This document shows positions 1 to 11,514 of a DNA stretch of 64,000 bases, piece after piece; the first letter of the stretch is position 1; the number at the start of each line of letters is the position of its first letter. A program made the translations under genes and the position numbers. A model generated the notes under the pieces. The model ran no database searches, had not been told where the DNA came from, and worked only from the letters and a program-made list of their open reading frames with translations. This DNA comes from Bacillus zhangzhouensis (GTDB taxonomy: Bacteria; Bacillota; Bacilli; Bacillales; Bacillaceae): contig NZ_JOTP01000013.1 in the NCBI RefSeq assembly GCF_000715205.1, positions 1-64,000 on the forward strand, written 5' to 3'.

Positions 1-25
1 TTTTTGAGTCTCTAAGGCCTTCTAT

Positions 26-1673
<1,648 letters not shown>

Positions 1674-1687
1674 TAAGTGCAAATAAG

Positions 1688-1855
1688 TTAAATATCCAAA
1701 GAATAAAGATAAGCGTAGAACAAACATAATTTGCTAGACTCTGACAAAAGCCTTTTGGTTGTGAAAACTTGATTGAATTTTGCGCTAAATTTGTCTATTT
1801 TTTCATGATAACTAGCAAGTCTCAATAAACTGTTCAAATCCATATAATCTATCAT
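1688..1855 (-). CDS. Doubtful small ORF, 55 residues
   Basis: An ATG at 1855 follows GGGG at 8-11 bases, a weak ribosome site. The product starts MIDYMDLNSLLRL and is not recognised; it has no membrane segment or clear motif. The start sits at the end of the hydrolase terminator (1853-1887), so expression would need its own promoter, which I do not see. It may be only a chance open frame in the gap between the collagen gene and the hydrolase gene. Confidence 0.25.
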   Translation of the reverse strand: MIDYMDLNSLLRLASYHEKIDKFSAKFNQVFTTKRLLSESSKLCLFYAYLYSLDI

Positions 1856-1887
1856 AAAAAAATCCCCTAGAATTCTAGAGGATTTTT
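1853..1887 (-). terminator. Rho-independent terminator of the isochorismatase-like gene
   Basis: A near-perfect palindrome (AATCC-CTAGAATTCTAG-GGATT) is followed on the minus strand by a run of seven T. It lies 30 bases after the stop codon of the gene at 1917-2480. Confidence 0.8.
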
Positions 1888-1916
1888 GGTTACATGTTTC
1901 TCTCAAGTATGATCTT

Positions 1917-2480
1917 TTATTTTTCCATCAAATCACTAATCAATTGCTCTGTTGTCATGACAGTAGCAAATTCACCATGCAATGTAGCGAGTGAGAGACG
2001 ATGAATCGTGCCCGGGTCATAGTATGTATCGTTTTGATCTGTTAGTCCAAAGGCAGCGGTTGCGTCTGAGATGAGATACGTGTTAAAGCCTAGATTCCCG
2101 CTCATTCTTGTTGTCGTTGACACGCAGTGAGGTGTTGTCAAACCTGTGATCACGACAGTTTCAATACGGTTCGATCTTAAATGTTCCTCTAAATTGGTGC
2201 CAATAAAGCTGCTATTTACTTTCTTTTTTATCACAGTTTCTTTATCTAGCGGCTTTACCATGTCTTTGATTTGATGACCTTCGTGCGTAGGATGAAATAA
2301 GGAGTGTGGCTGTTCAGATGTATGCTGGATATGAATCACTGTCCAGCCTTTCTCTCTCCAAAACGTCAATAGACGACTGATATTCTTCTCTGCATCAAGG
2401 TTATTTCGTTCTCCCCATTTTTCATGCTCGAACGCCTTCTGGACATCCACAATGATTAAAGCCTTTTGATTCTTCTGCAC
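1917..2480 (-). CDS. Isochorismatase-like cysteine hydrolase
   Basis: The product is about 187 residues, normal for the family. Visible family features are ALIIVDVQKAF near the N-terminus (catalytic Asp), the Lys of KKKVNSSFIGTNLEEHL, and the nucleophile Cys in TTPHCVSTTTR just after the VVITGL strand, followed by the conserved Asp/Ala-rich ISDATAAFG. Such enzymes hydrolyse amides or vinyl ethers (nicotinamidase, isochorismatase, ureidoacrylate hydrolase); the substrate here is unknown. I chose the GTG at 2480 because GGAGGTG lies about 8 bases upstream, giving VQKNQKALIIVDV; the frame is open ten codons further up without a ribosome site. Its 5' end is duplicated at 26-63. The small membrane protein gene lies just upstream and may be cotranscribed. 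Confidence 0.85.
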   Translation of the reverse strand: MQKNQKALIIVDVQKAFEHEKWGERNNLDAEKNISRLLTFWREKGWTVIHIQHTSEQPHSLFHPTHEGHQIKDMVKPLDKETVIKKKVNSSFIGTNLEEHLRSNRIETVVITGLTTPHCVSTTTRMSGNLGFNTYLISDATAAFGLTDQNDTYYDPGTIHRLSLATLHGEFATVMTTEQLISDLMEK

Positions 2481-2551
2481 AAACGCCCACCTCCGAAAAT
2501 TCTTATCCACTACATGTAGTGTAAGGAATGGTGATCGATTTGTACATGCTT

Positions 2552-2779
2552 TTATTTCTCTTCATGATGTTTTGCTTGTTTTTGCATCAACAAGACAAAC
2601 CATACACTAGCAAAAATGTAATAGATACCGATGATCGAGGTACAGTTAGACATCACCTCTCCCATTTGAACTGATTTGACGATATTCATCCAGATGAAAT
2701 AGATGATGAGAAATGAGCACGGAAAATAGAGAAAATAGCCTAAGAGATATAGCTTGAGCTTTTGCGTTTTTGCTTTCAC
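2552..2779 (-). CDS. Small two-helix membrane protein
   Basis: This 75-residue protein starts at GTG (2777-2779) behind GGGAGGAAC. It has two hydrophobic stretches, residues about 10-33 (LYLLGYFLYFPCSFLIIYFIW) and 43-64, with a short loop and a charged tail [10 protein letters not shown] do not recognise the family. It ends about 70 bases upstream of the hydrolase gene with no terminator between them, so the two could share a transcript. Its 3' end is duplicated at 135-235, where the start is lost. Confidence 0.65.
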   Translation of the reverse strand: MKAKTQKLKLYLLGYFLYFPCSFLIIYFIWMNIVKSVQMGEVMSNCTSIIGIYYIFASVWFVLLMQKQAKHHEEK

Positions 2780-2836
2780 GTTCCTCCCTCAAAACCTCTC
2801 TCATGATCTATTCGTCACACTCTCTCTAATAACATC

Positions 2837-2867
2837 AAAAAAGACAGCACAAGTCGCTGTCTTTTTT
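2837..2867 (-). terminator. Terminator of lipA
   Basis: The arms GACAGC and GCTGTC are flanked by A-runs and T-runs on both sides, so it could act in both directions. It lies about 10 bases after the lipase stop. Confidence 0.8.
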
Positions 2868-2877
2868 CATTTTTCCT

Positions 2878-3525
2878 TTAATTCGTATTCTGTCCTCCGC
2901 CGTTTAGCCCTTCTTTAATATAGCCATTGACTTGGCTTGAGGCTAATAGACCGATATGTCCAACTCCGTGGATGAGGACATTTCTTGCGCCTATTAAGCG
3001 AGAGAGACTGTTGACGACGATGAGATCGGCTGAGCTATAGACAGATGTGTAAAGAATTTTTTGATTTGGATCGGTGCCTGGTAATGCTCTGAGTGAAACG
3101 AGTCCGTTCGCTCCACCTAGTGTGACGACATTTTCAATTTTATCTCCGCCGTCTAGGTTCTTAATAAAGTATAACGTGTTGGCTCCGCCCATACTATGCG
3201 CCACAATATCTACTTTTTTGGCACCCGTTTTAGCTAGCACATCTTTGACATATCTAGATAGACGCGGTCCATTATTGAGGTTATTGCCTGTTTTGTCTAT
3301 GAAATCAATTGCATATAATTGGTTTCGATCCCAGCCTTGCGACACCAAGTATCTTTTGATCGCCGCAAAGTTATAAGAGGCACCGCCCATTCCATGTACC
3401 ATCACGACCGGATTATGCTCAGCCGCCTTGACCTCTTTCGGCTGGATGAAAACCATTGAACCAACCACCAATGCAAATGCAACAAGAATCTGTAAACTTC
3501 TTTTTATGAAAAGCTTCACTTTCAT
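2878..3525 (-). CDS. lipA: Secreted lid-less triacylglycerol lipase LipA
   Basis: This 215-residue precursor has a typical signal peptide (basic MKVKLFIKR, then a hydrophobic core) with likely cleavage after VKA-34, giving a 181-residue mature enzyme. The oxyanion strand VVMVHGMGG is at 40-48. The nucleophile Ser111 sits in AHSMGG, the Ala-x-Ser-x-Gly box of Bacillus lipase subfamily I.4; Asp167 and His190 complete the triad (mature 77, 133 and 156, as in B. subtilis LipA). It hydrolyses ester bonds of lipids outside the cell. The ATG overlaps the ribosome site AAGGGGGA closely; a GTG two codons on is better spaced but would barely change the signal peptide. It is monocistronic, bounded by a terminator. 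Confidence 0.93.
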   Translation of the reverse strand: MKVKLFIKRSLQILVAFALVVGSMVFIQPKEVKAAEHNPVVMVHGMGGASYNFAAIKRYLVSQGWDRNQLYAIDFIDKTGNNLNNGPRLSRYVKDVLAKTGAKKVDIVAHSMGGANTLYFIKNLDGGDKIENVVTLGGANGLVSLRALPGTDPNQKILYTSVYSSADLIVVNSLSRLIGARNVLIHGVGHIGLLASSQVNGYIKEGLNGGGQNTN

Positions 3526-3726
3526 TCCCCCTTATTTATCTTGTTCGACTCTATTTTAAACAAGAAAAATATGACATAAAAGTGAACAAGGCACTGTTTG
3601 TCCAATCATTTTACAATCAATAAATAATGAAAAAGCACCTTTGACTTTTGCACCAGCCTATGCCAAAAGACTAGGCACAATCCTATCTAGCAGTCTGTTA
3701 GACATATTAGTGCATTGCCTCCTGCC

Positions 3727-3762
3727 ATAAAAAATGCAGCCGGTTCTCGCAGCCGGCTGCAC
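3727..3762 (-). terminator. Terminator of tyrS
   Basis: The arms GCAGCCGG and CCGGCTGC are followed on the minus strand by six T, a few bases after the tyrS stop. Confidence 0.85.
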
Positions 3763-3769
3763 ATCATTC

Positions 3770-5340
<1,571 letters not shown>

Positions 5341-5347
5341 AATGTCA

Positions 5348-5376
5348 TTTTTAACATACTTTTGATATCAAGTCAA
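5348..5376 (-). promoter_or_regulatory. Probable SigA promoter of tyrS
   Basis: TTGACT (5371-5376) and TAAAAA (5348-5353) are separated by 17 bases. They lie just upstream of the T-box leader and after the acsA stop. Confidence 0.55.
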
Positions 5377-5389
5377 CTGACGGAAAAAA

Positions 5390-7114
5390 TTAATCTTCCA
5401 TTGTCGAAAGGTCGCCAGCCGGTAAATTCAGCTCCCACGCCTTTAGCACACGTCTCATAATTTTTCCACTTCGCGTTTTTGGCAGTTTGTCTTTAAACTC
5501 GATTTCTCTTGGTGCCGCATGTGCAGCAAGTCCTTTTTTCACAAACGTACGAATCTCTTCTTTCAGTTCATCCGTCGGCTCGTATCCGCTCCTGAGAGCA
5601 ATGAATGCTTTAATAATTTCACCACGCACCGGATCTGGCTTTCCAATAACACCAGCCTCTGCAATAGCCGGATGTTCTACCAGTTTACTTTCCACCTCAA
5701 ATGGACCGACCCGCTCTCCTGACGTCATGATGACATCATCGACACGTCCCTGGAACCAAAAGTATCCGTCTTCGTCCATATATGCTGAATCTCCTGAAAC
5801 ATACCAATCTCCCGGCATAAAGTAAGATTCATATTTTTCAGGATTGTTCCAGATCGTATGCATCATGGACGGCCAGCCTTTTTTGATGGCAAGGTTGCCC
5901 ATCCGGTATGGCGGAAGTTCATTTCCCGCATTATCCACAATCGCGGCTTCTACGCCTGGAATTGGTTTCCCCATCGAGCCTGGTTTGATGTCCATGCATG
6001 GATAATTACAAATCAGCTGTGCACCAGTTTCCGTCATCCACCAAGTGTCGTGAATTCGTTTGCCAAATACAGCGTCTCCCCAGCGGATCACTTCAGGATT
6101 GAGAGGCTCTCCTACACTTAAGACATGACGGAGCGAGCTGAGGTCATATTTTTGAATGAGGTCGTCCCCTGCCCCCATCAGCATTCTGAAGGCTGTCGGC
6201 GCACTGTACCAAACGGACACTCCTAGTGATTCAATGGTTTCATACCACGTATCAGGATTAAACCGACCGCCTAAAATGACATTCGTCGCCCCATTTAACC
6301 ACGGTGAAAAAATACCGTACACTGTCCCTGTTACCCAGCCTGGATCAGCTGTGCACCAGTAGACGTCGTCTTCTTTCAGGTCAAGCACCCATTTACCGGT
6401 CTGATCTTGCTGCACCATCGCGCCATGGACGTGCAGCACACCTTTTGGCGTACCAGTTGACCCTGACGTGTAATGGAGCAGGAAGCCGTCTTTTTCATCC
6501 ATCCATTCAATGTCAAGTTCCTTTGCTGCCTCCTCAAATGCCTCTTTATAGTGAATTGTCCGCACGTCATCGATGTCTTCCTTTTCTCCGCCGACAATGA
6601 CGACTGATTCAAGCTTTGGAAGCTCTGCAAATGGAATGCGCTCAAGCAGGTCAGGCGTCGTCACAATGACTTTTGCCTCACTATTTTCTAAACGATCTTT
6701 GACGGCACCTTCCATAAATGCCTCAAATAACGGGCCAACGATCGCACCAATTTTGACAGCACCAAGCAAAAGAAAATAGAGCTCAGGTGATCTTGGCATA
6801 AAGATAAAGACACGATCCCCTTTTTGCACATGCGCCTTTTCTCTGAATAGATTTCCCGCTTTGTTTGTGTTGATTTTCATATCCCTGAACGTATACTTTT
6901 CATCCCGCTGTGAATCTTTGTAATGAAGCGCCACCTTGTTCTTACGAAACGAGTCCGCATGTCTGTCAATTGCTTCATAGGCTGCATTTATTTTTCCTGT
7001 TTCATACCAGGAGAAGTTTTTTCTCGCTTCCTCCCATGAAAATTCTTTGTATGCCTGCTCATAATCATTTAAATGATAGTCCCCTTTTACTGATGGTAGC
7101 GTTTCCACTTTCAT
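5390..7114 (-). CDS. acsA: Acetyl-CoA synthetase (AMP-forming)
   Basis: The product is about 574 residues and activates acetate through acetyl-AMP to acetyl-CoA. The ATP-binding P-loop-like motif is YTSGSTGTPKG. The A5 region reads DTWWMTETG, the hinge follows GYFWFQGRVDD, and the C-terminal A10 motif is LPKTRSGKIMRR. The Lys of SGK (about residue 551) is the residue acetylated by AcuA in B. subtilis. I chose the ATG at 7114 (AAGGGGG 8 bases upstream); the frame could also begin one TTG codon earlier. It is transcribed divergently from acuABC with CcpA sites in between. Confidence 0.96.
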   Translation of the reverse strand: MKVETLPSVKGDYHLNDYEQAYKEFSWEEARKNFSWYETGKINAAYEAIDRHADSFRKNKVALHYKDSQRDEKYTFRDMKINTNKAGNLFREKAHVQKGDRVFIFMPRSPELYFLLLGAVKIGAIVGPLFEAFMEGAVKDRLENSEAKVIVTTPDLLERIPFAELPKLESVVIVGGEKEDIDDVRTIHYKEAFEEAAKELDIEWMDEKDGFLLHYTSGSTGTPKGVLHVHGAMVQQDQTGKWVLDLKEDDVYWCTADPGWVTGTVYGIFSPWLNGATNVILGGRFNPDTWYETIESLGVSVWYSAPTAFRMLMGAGDDLIQKYDLSSLRHVLSVGEPLNPEVIRWGDAVFGKRIHDTWWMTETGAQLICNYPCMDIKPGSMGKPIPGVEAAIVDNAGNELPPYRMGNLAIKKGWPSMMHTIWNNPEKYESYFMPGDWYVSGDSAYMDEDGYFWFQGRVDDVIMTSGERVGPFEVESKLVEHPAIAEAGVIGKPDPVRGEIIKAFIALRSGYEPTDELKEEIRTFVKKGLAAHAAPREIEFKDKLPKTRSGKIMRRVLKAWELNLPAGDLSTMED

Positions 7115-7129
7115 CAAACAGTCCCCCTT

Positions 7130-7178
7130 TGCATACGTTTACAATGACCATTATAGTATAGATGACTTTTTTTCTCAA
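7130..7178 (-). promoter_or_regulatory. acsA promoter with cre box over the start of transcription
   Basis: TTGAGA (7173-7178), a 17-base spacer and a perfect TATAAT (7150-7155) face acsA. The cre-like TGTAAACGTATGCA (7143 to 7130 on this strand) differs from TGWAANCGNTNWCA at two positions and overlaps the expected transcription start. This fits CcpA repression of acsA in glucose. Confidence 0.75.
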
Positions 7179-7196
7179 TTTTTAAAAAACTTATTG

Positions 7197-7234
7197 TGAA
7201 ACCGTTTTAATTTTTGCAAGATTTAAGCTAAAAT
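7197..7234 (+). promoter_or_regulatory. acuA promoter region with cre box
   Basis: TGAAACCGTTTTAA at 7197-7210 matches the cre consensus at all but one position. TAAAAT at 7229-7234 is a plausible -10 with only a weak -35 (TTTTAA or TTTAAT), which the cre box overlaps. CcpA would thus block acuABC as well as acsA. Confidence 0.65.
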
Positions 7235-7269
7235 AGAGACGACTCACTAGAATTTGAGGCGGTGGATAC

Positions 7270-7902
7270 GTGGAGCATCCTAAAACTTATTATTCAAAAA
7301 CAATTGAACGAGAAACAGGTTCTATCCTGATTGAAGGACCGGTACCTGCGTCAGAGCTTGCGAACTATACGTTTCATGAAGGACTAACGGCATTTCGCAC
7401 GCCTGAGGAACAGAAACAAGCACTTGTTGAAATAGCAGATCTTCCAGAAGGGCGTATTATCATTACAAGAGTGGATGAGCTTGTCGTAGGCTATGTCACG
7501 TATTTGTATCCTGATCCGCTTGAGCGCTGGTCAGAAGGCAATATGGACAATTTAATTGAGCTTGGCGCCATTGAAGTCGCTCCTCCATTTAGAGGATGCT
7601 CGCTCGGCAAGCATTTACTTGATGTGAGCATGATGGATGAGCAAATGGAGAACTACATCATTATTACAACTGAATATTACTGGCATTGGGATTTAAAGGG
7701 GACAAAGAAAAACGTTTGGGAGTACCGCAAAATGATGGAGAAAATGATGAACGCAGGTGGTCTTGTTTGGTTTGCAACAGACGAGCCTGAGATCAGCTCA
7801 CATCCAGCCAATTGTTTAATGGCGAGAATCGGAAAAAACGTGAGTCCTGATTCGATCGAGCGTTTTGATCGCCTTCGTTTCCATCAACGCTTTATGTATT
7901 AA
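7270..7902 (+). CDS. acuA: Protein acetyltransferase AcuA acting on AcsA
   Basis: This 210-residue GNAT-family enzyme starts at GTG behind GGCGGTGG. The acetyl-CoA binding segment is visible as IEVAPPFRGCSLGKHLLD, a variant of the R/Q-x-x-G-x-G/A loop (here R-G-C-S-L-G-K). In B. subtilis AcuA acetylates the active-site Lys of AcsA and switches it off. It is the first gene of acuABC, in the same order as in B. subtilis and divergent from its target. Confidence 0.93.
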   Translation: MEHPKTYYSKTIERETGSILIEGPVPASELANYTFHEGLTAFRTPEEQKQALVEIADLPEGRIIITRVDELVVGYVTYLYPDPLERWSEGNMDNLIELGAIEVAPPFRGCSLGKHLLDVSMMDEQMENYIIITTEYYWHWDLKGTKKNVWEYRKMMEKMMNAGGLVWFATDEPEISSHPANCLMARIGKNVSPDSIERFDRLRFHQRFMY

Positions 7903-7942
7903 CGTTCAATTCGTTTTTTTTGGCAAAGGGGATTGGTAAACA

Positions 7943-8584
7943 ATGATGATTGAACAAATTATGGAGCGTGATGTGATCACGCTGCGAAAAACCGATACGA
8001 TCGAAGAAGCCATTCATAAAATGAGTGCACATCACATTCGGCATATTCCCATCGTATCTGATCAAGATTCTGTCATTGGGATGGTGACAGATCGGGATAT
8101 TAAAAATGCCAGTCCAAGTATTTTCGAAACAGAAAAAAGGCAGCTTTTTATTCAGCGGCCAGTAGAAGAGATCATGGTGTTAGAGACGATTACCGCCCAT
8201 CCGCTTGATTTCGTTGAGGAGATTTCAAGTGTCTTTTTTGAGCATGGAATTGGCTGCCTTCCAATAGTGAGACGCGGTAAGCTTGTAGGCATTATCACGA
8301 AGACAGATTTACTTCGTACGTTTGTCAGACTGACAGGTGCAGATCAGCCTGGGTCACACTTAGAGGTTGAAGTGGAGCAGATGACAGAAGGGCTTGCAGA
8401 CATTACGGCTATTTTAAAGGAGCAGCATATTCAAATGCTGAGTGTGCTTGTGTACCCGCATGCAAATGAAGCCTCTAAGGTGCTCGTATTCCGCCTTCAA
8501 ACCATTCATGCAGATCATGTGACGAAGCTGATTCGTGCAAAAGGCTACAAGGTGATCTGGCCTATGGAGCAGACGGTTAAATGA
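7943..8584 (+). CDS. acuB: AcuB, CBS-domain protein
   Basis: This 213-residue protein has two CBS domains. The first spans about residues 6-60 (RDVITLRKTDTIEEAIHKM ... GMVTDRDI), the second about 78-133 (ITAHPLDFVEEI ... LVGIITKTDLLRTF). An ACT-like C-terminal part follows (MLSVLVYPHANEASKVLVFRL). CBS pairs usually bind adenine nucleotides, so a sensory role in the acetate system is likely, but its action is not established. The first of two adjacent ATGs gives the same N-terminal length as the B. subtilis protein. Its stop overlaps the acuC start by four bases. Confidence 0.9.
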   Translation: MMIEQIMERDVITLRKTDTIEEAIHKMSAHHIRHIPIVSDQDSVIGMVTDRDIKNASPSIFETEKRQLFIQRPVEEIMVLETITAHPLDFVEEISSVFFEHGIGCLPIVRRGKLVGIITKTDLLRTFVRLTGADQPGSHLEVEVEQMTEGLADITAILKEQHIQMLSVLVYPHANEASKVLVFRLQTIHADHVTKLIRAKGYKVIWPMEQTVK

Positions 8585-9753
8585 AGGAAGCGACCTTTGT
8601 TTTTTCACCATCTTTTCAAACGTACCAGTTTCATCAAGATCATCCCTTCAATCAGCTTCGTGTCTACTTAACATATGATCTTCTTCAAAAAATGAAGGCG
8701 TTAACGGATGATGAGATCGTCGCACCGCGTATGGCTACGCTGGAGGAATTAAAGCTCGTCCATACGATAGATTATATTCAAGCTGTGCAGCGGGCAAGTG
8801 AAGGAAAGCTGTCTACAGCAGAAGGTGAACGTTATGGCCTTGGCACTGAGGATACACCGATGTTTGCAGGGATGCATGAGGCGGCTTCTCTTCTTGTTGG
8901 CGGAACATTAACAGCGGTTGATCAAGTGATGATGGGCCATTCGCAGCATGCACTCAACCTTGGCGGCGGGCTTCACCACGGATTTAAAGGACGTGCATCT
9001 GGCTTTTGTATTTATAATGACAGCTCTGTAGCCATTCAATATATTCAAAAGACATATGGCGCAAGGATTTTATATATTGATACGGATGCTCATCACGGAG
9101 ATGGTGTACAGTTTAGCTTCTATGACGATCCAGAGGTATGTACTGTCTCCATTCATGAAACGGGGCGCTACTTGTTCCCTGGAACTGGACAAGTACAGGA
9201 AAGAGGACATGATAAAGGCTATGGCTATGCGTATAATATTCCGCTCGATGCATTTACAGAAGACGAATCGTTCCTCGAAGCATACCGAACAGCAGTGACT
9301 GAGATTGCTGCTTTTTTTAAACCAGACGTGATTTTGACGCAAAATGGGGCGGATGCACACTACTATGATCCGTTAACCCATTTATCCGCCACCATGAAAA
9401 TATATGAGGAAATTCCTAGACTTGCCCATGAGCTTGCGCATCAATATTGTGACGGCAAATGGATCGCTGTTGGCGGAGGTGGATATGATATTTGGCGCGT
9501 TGTCCCAAGAGCGTGGAGCCGCATTTGGCTTGAGATGAAAGGCATCACACCGCCAGCTGACCTTCCTCAGGACTGGATTCGGGCATGGAATAAGCAATCG
9601 CCTGTCACCCTCCCATCCACATGGTTCGACCCTGACGATTTATATCCACCGATCCCAAGAAAAGCAGAAATCACAGAAAAAAATGCACAAACAGTTGAAA
9701 AAGCACTCATGCCTGTTAGAAGAGAAAAGAAAAATGCACAAAAAAAGACCTGA
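8581..9753 (+). CDS. acuC: AcuC, class I HDAC-like protein deacetylase
   Basis: This 390-residue protein belongs to the arginase/deacetylase family. Conserved elements are the His pair region GGGLHHGFKG, the metal-binding YIDTDAHHGDGVQ with Asp and His ligands, and a later Asp in TQNGADAHYYDPL; the Gly-rich AVGGGGYD lies near the C-terminus. In B. subtilis it removes acetyl groups from AcsA and so opposes AcuA. It is translationally coupled to acuB (ATGA overlap) and ends in a Lys-rich tail just before a terminator. Confidence 0.94.
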   Translation: MKEATFVFSPSFQTYQFHQDHPFNQLRVYLTYDLLQKMKALTDDEIVAPRMATLEELKLVHTIDYIQAVQRASEGKLSTAEGERYGLGTEDTPMFAGMHEAASLLVGGTLTAVDQVMMGHSQHALNLGGGLHHGFKGRASGFCIYNDSSVAIQYIQKTYGARILYIDTDAHHGDGVQFSFYDDPEVCTVSIHETGRYLFPGTGQVQERGHDKGYGYAYNIPLDAFTEDESFLEAYRTAVTEIAAFFKPDVILTQNGADAHYYDPLTHLSATMKIYEEIPRLAHELAHQYCDGKWIAVGGGGYDIWRVVPRAWSRIWLEMKGITPPADLPQDWIRAWNKQSPVTLPSTWFDPDDLYPPIPRKAEITEKNAQTVEKALMPVRREKKNAQKKT

Positions 9754-9770
9754 TGATGGTCTTTTTTGTT
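9742..9770 (+). terminator. Bidirectional terminator between acuC and the lipoprotein gene
   Basis: AAAAAAGACC, a 7-base loop and GGTCTTTTTT overlap the acuC stop codon. The A-run and T-run make it usable from both sides. Confidence 0.8.
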
Positions 9771-9991
9771 TATGAACAACATGAGACGGCCTGTTCAACA
9801 GCATCTTCTGGAATATAAAGGACTCCCTCTCTCACTCGGTAAGGGATCTCATGCTGCTCTAGCAACTTGATTGTGCCACTACCACCCAATACCTCACCGT
9901 ACTCAATATATTCTCCGTTAAATGGCTTTTGACATGAAGTGAGACAGGATATCATGATCAAACAAGTGTAGCTAACAACAAAAGGTTTCAA
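9770..9991 (-). CDS. Small predicted lipoprotein downstream of ccpA
   Basis: The product is 73 residues from a TTG start at 9991, chosen because AAAGGAGGTG lies 5-7 bases upstream. The N-terminus is a lipoprotein signal peptide with lipobox LTSC (Cys20). The remaining 53 residues (QKPFNGEYIEYGEV ... EQAVSCCS) end in a CC pair and are not recognised. B. subtilis carries the motP-motS stator genes at this place; here they are absent. It could be cotranscribed with ccpA. Confidence 0.7.
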   Translation of the reverse strand: MKPFVVSYTCLIMISCLTSCQKPFNGEYIEYGEVLGGSGTIKLLEQHEIPYRVREGVLYIPEDAVEQAVSCCS

Positions 9992-10055
9992 CAAAGCACC
10001 TCCATATAAAGGAAGCAGGCATTCACTGATGACGTGAGCCTGCTTTCTTTTTATC

Positions 10056-11060
10056 CTATGATTTTGTTGATTGTCTTTCTTCAATTCGGTGTGGCAGTTC
10101 CACAATTTGATCGTCCACTTGTTCTTTGTTCATTAGCTTTGTCAGCAGTCTCATAGCAACAGCGCCAATATCATATGTCGGCTGAACAACCGTTGTCAGC
10201 TGAGGACGTACCATGAGGGAAAGTCTTGTGTTATCAAAGCCAATGACCTCTAAGTCTTCAGGAATTGATACACCTCTGTCCTGTGCGCCGTGAATGACAC
10301 CTAGAGCCATCTCGTCTGTTGCTGCAATGACAGCCGTCGGCTTGTCTGATTGCTCAAGCAGATTGGCAAGGGCTTCAATTCCTGAGTCATAGGAGTAATC
10401 ACCTTCAGCAACGAGAACATCATCAAAAGCAATGCCCGCTTCTTCTAGTGCACGCTTATAACCAGCAAGCTTTCTCACAGAGTTAATTGGTTCTGACATT
10501 GGACCAGATACGAACGCAATTCGTTTATGGCCTTTTTCAATTAATAATTGGACTGAATCATAAATGGCCTGCTCATAGTTAATGTTCACAGATGGTGTTT
10601 GTGCCTGCTCTTCAACTGATGCTGCAAGTACAATTGGTACAGGAGAGCGCTTAAATTCTTCGACAAGTACATCTGTGATGTTGCCGCCCATAAAGACAAT
10701 CCCATCCACTTGTTTGCCTAGCATCGTATTTAACAAGTGCAGCTCTTTATCTGTATTTTGATCTGAGTTGCTCAAAATGATGTTGTACTTGTACATCGTA
10801 GCGATATCTTCAATCCCGCGTGCAAGCTCTGAATAGAAGATACTAGAAATATCAGGGATGATAACCCCAACCGTCGTTGTTTTTTTACTTGCAAGGCCTC
10901 GTGCCACTGCGTTTGGACGGTAGCCAAGACGATCAATCGCTTCAAGCACCTTTTTTCTTGTTGTTGGTTTTACGTTCGGATTTCCATTCACCACGCGTGA
11001 TACCGTTGCCATACTTACATTTGCTTCTCTTGCTACATCATATATTGTAACATTATTCAC
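10056..11060 (-). CDS. ccpA: Catabolite control protein A
   Basis: This 334-residue LacI/GalR regulator has an N-terminal helix-turn-helix and hinge helix ([20 protein letters not shown] to about residue 60) that bind cre sites. The following periplasmic-binding-like core binds HPr phosphorylated at Ser46. I chose the GTG at 11060 (GGAG 8 bases upstream) because it gives MNNVTIYD and the same 334-residue length as B. subtilis CcpA; three more upstream codons are open. It represses catabolic genes and activates overflow metabolism. Several cre-like sites occur in this window. Confidence 0.97.
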   Translation of the reverse strand: MNNVTIYDVAREANVSMATVSRVVNGNPNVKPTTRKKVLEAIDRLGYRPNAVARGLASKKTTTVGVIIPDISSIFYSELARGIEDIATMYKYNIILSNSDQNTDKELHLLNTMLGKQVDGIVFMGGNITDVLVEEFKRSPVPIVLAASVEEQAQTPSVNINYEQAIYDSVQLLIEKGHKRIAFVSGPMSEPINSVRKLAGYKRALEEAGIAFDDVLVAEGDYSYDSGIEALANLLEQSDKPTAVIAATDEMALGVIHGAQDRGVSIPEDLEVIGFDNTRLSLMVRPQLTTVVQPTYDIGAVAMRLLTKLMNKEQVDDQIVELPHRIEERQSTKS

Positions 11061-11218
11061 ATAAATCACTCCTTCAAATACACTTCATATCTATAGCATT
11101 CACCAATTAGGTAGAGACATATCAGATACGAGGAAAAATAATATCCTATTTGTCATTAAAACGATGAAAAGAGACACATAATTTTTCAATCTACATCAAA
11201 ATGACATTCTTTTATGAA

Positions 11219-11255
11219 ATTATACACGTTTTTTCTTCATATGAAAACGTTCCCT
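11219..11255 (-). promoter_or_regulatory. Possible ccpA promoter overlapped by a cre-like box
   Basis: TTTTCA (11242-11247), 17 bases and TATAAT (11219-11224) face ccpA from about 160 bases upstream. TGAAAACGTTCCCT at 11242-11255 on the plus strand matches the cre consensus except at two positions and covers the -35. Autoregulation would follow if both are real. Confidence 0.45.
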
Positions 11256-11466
11256 TTCTTTTTATAACTAAATTAAACAAACTTTAATGAGCTTGTTACC
11301 TGTAAATTGAATCATATTTCATCAAAAGTCATCGTGAACGTCAGTTATGACAATGATCTTAGCAGATTCTGTTGAATTTTAAAAATGAAAACATTGTGAA
11401 CAAGCCTCTTTTAAGCTTGCAATGTGTTCCCTACCTTTCATTCCCAATTCTATTGTGTTTTTTCCA
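11256..11466. other. AT-rich intergenic stretch between aroA and ccpA
   Basis: No convincing gene is present. The stretch is AT-rich and lies upstream of the predicted ccpA promoter. I saw no riboswitch-like conserved motif. Confidence 0.5.
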
Positions 11467-11467
11467 T

Positions 11468-11502
11468 AAAAAAAGCCGCCGGGCTGTTATCCGGCGGCTT
11501 TT
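11468..11502 (-). terminator. Terminator of aroA
   Basis: AAAAGCCGCCGG and CCGGCGGCTTTT form a strong GC stem followed by T on either strand, 12 bases after the aroA stop. Confidence 0.9.
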
Positions 11503-11514
11503 CTGCCTATTGTG

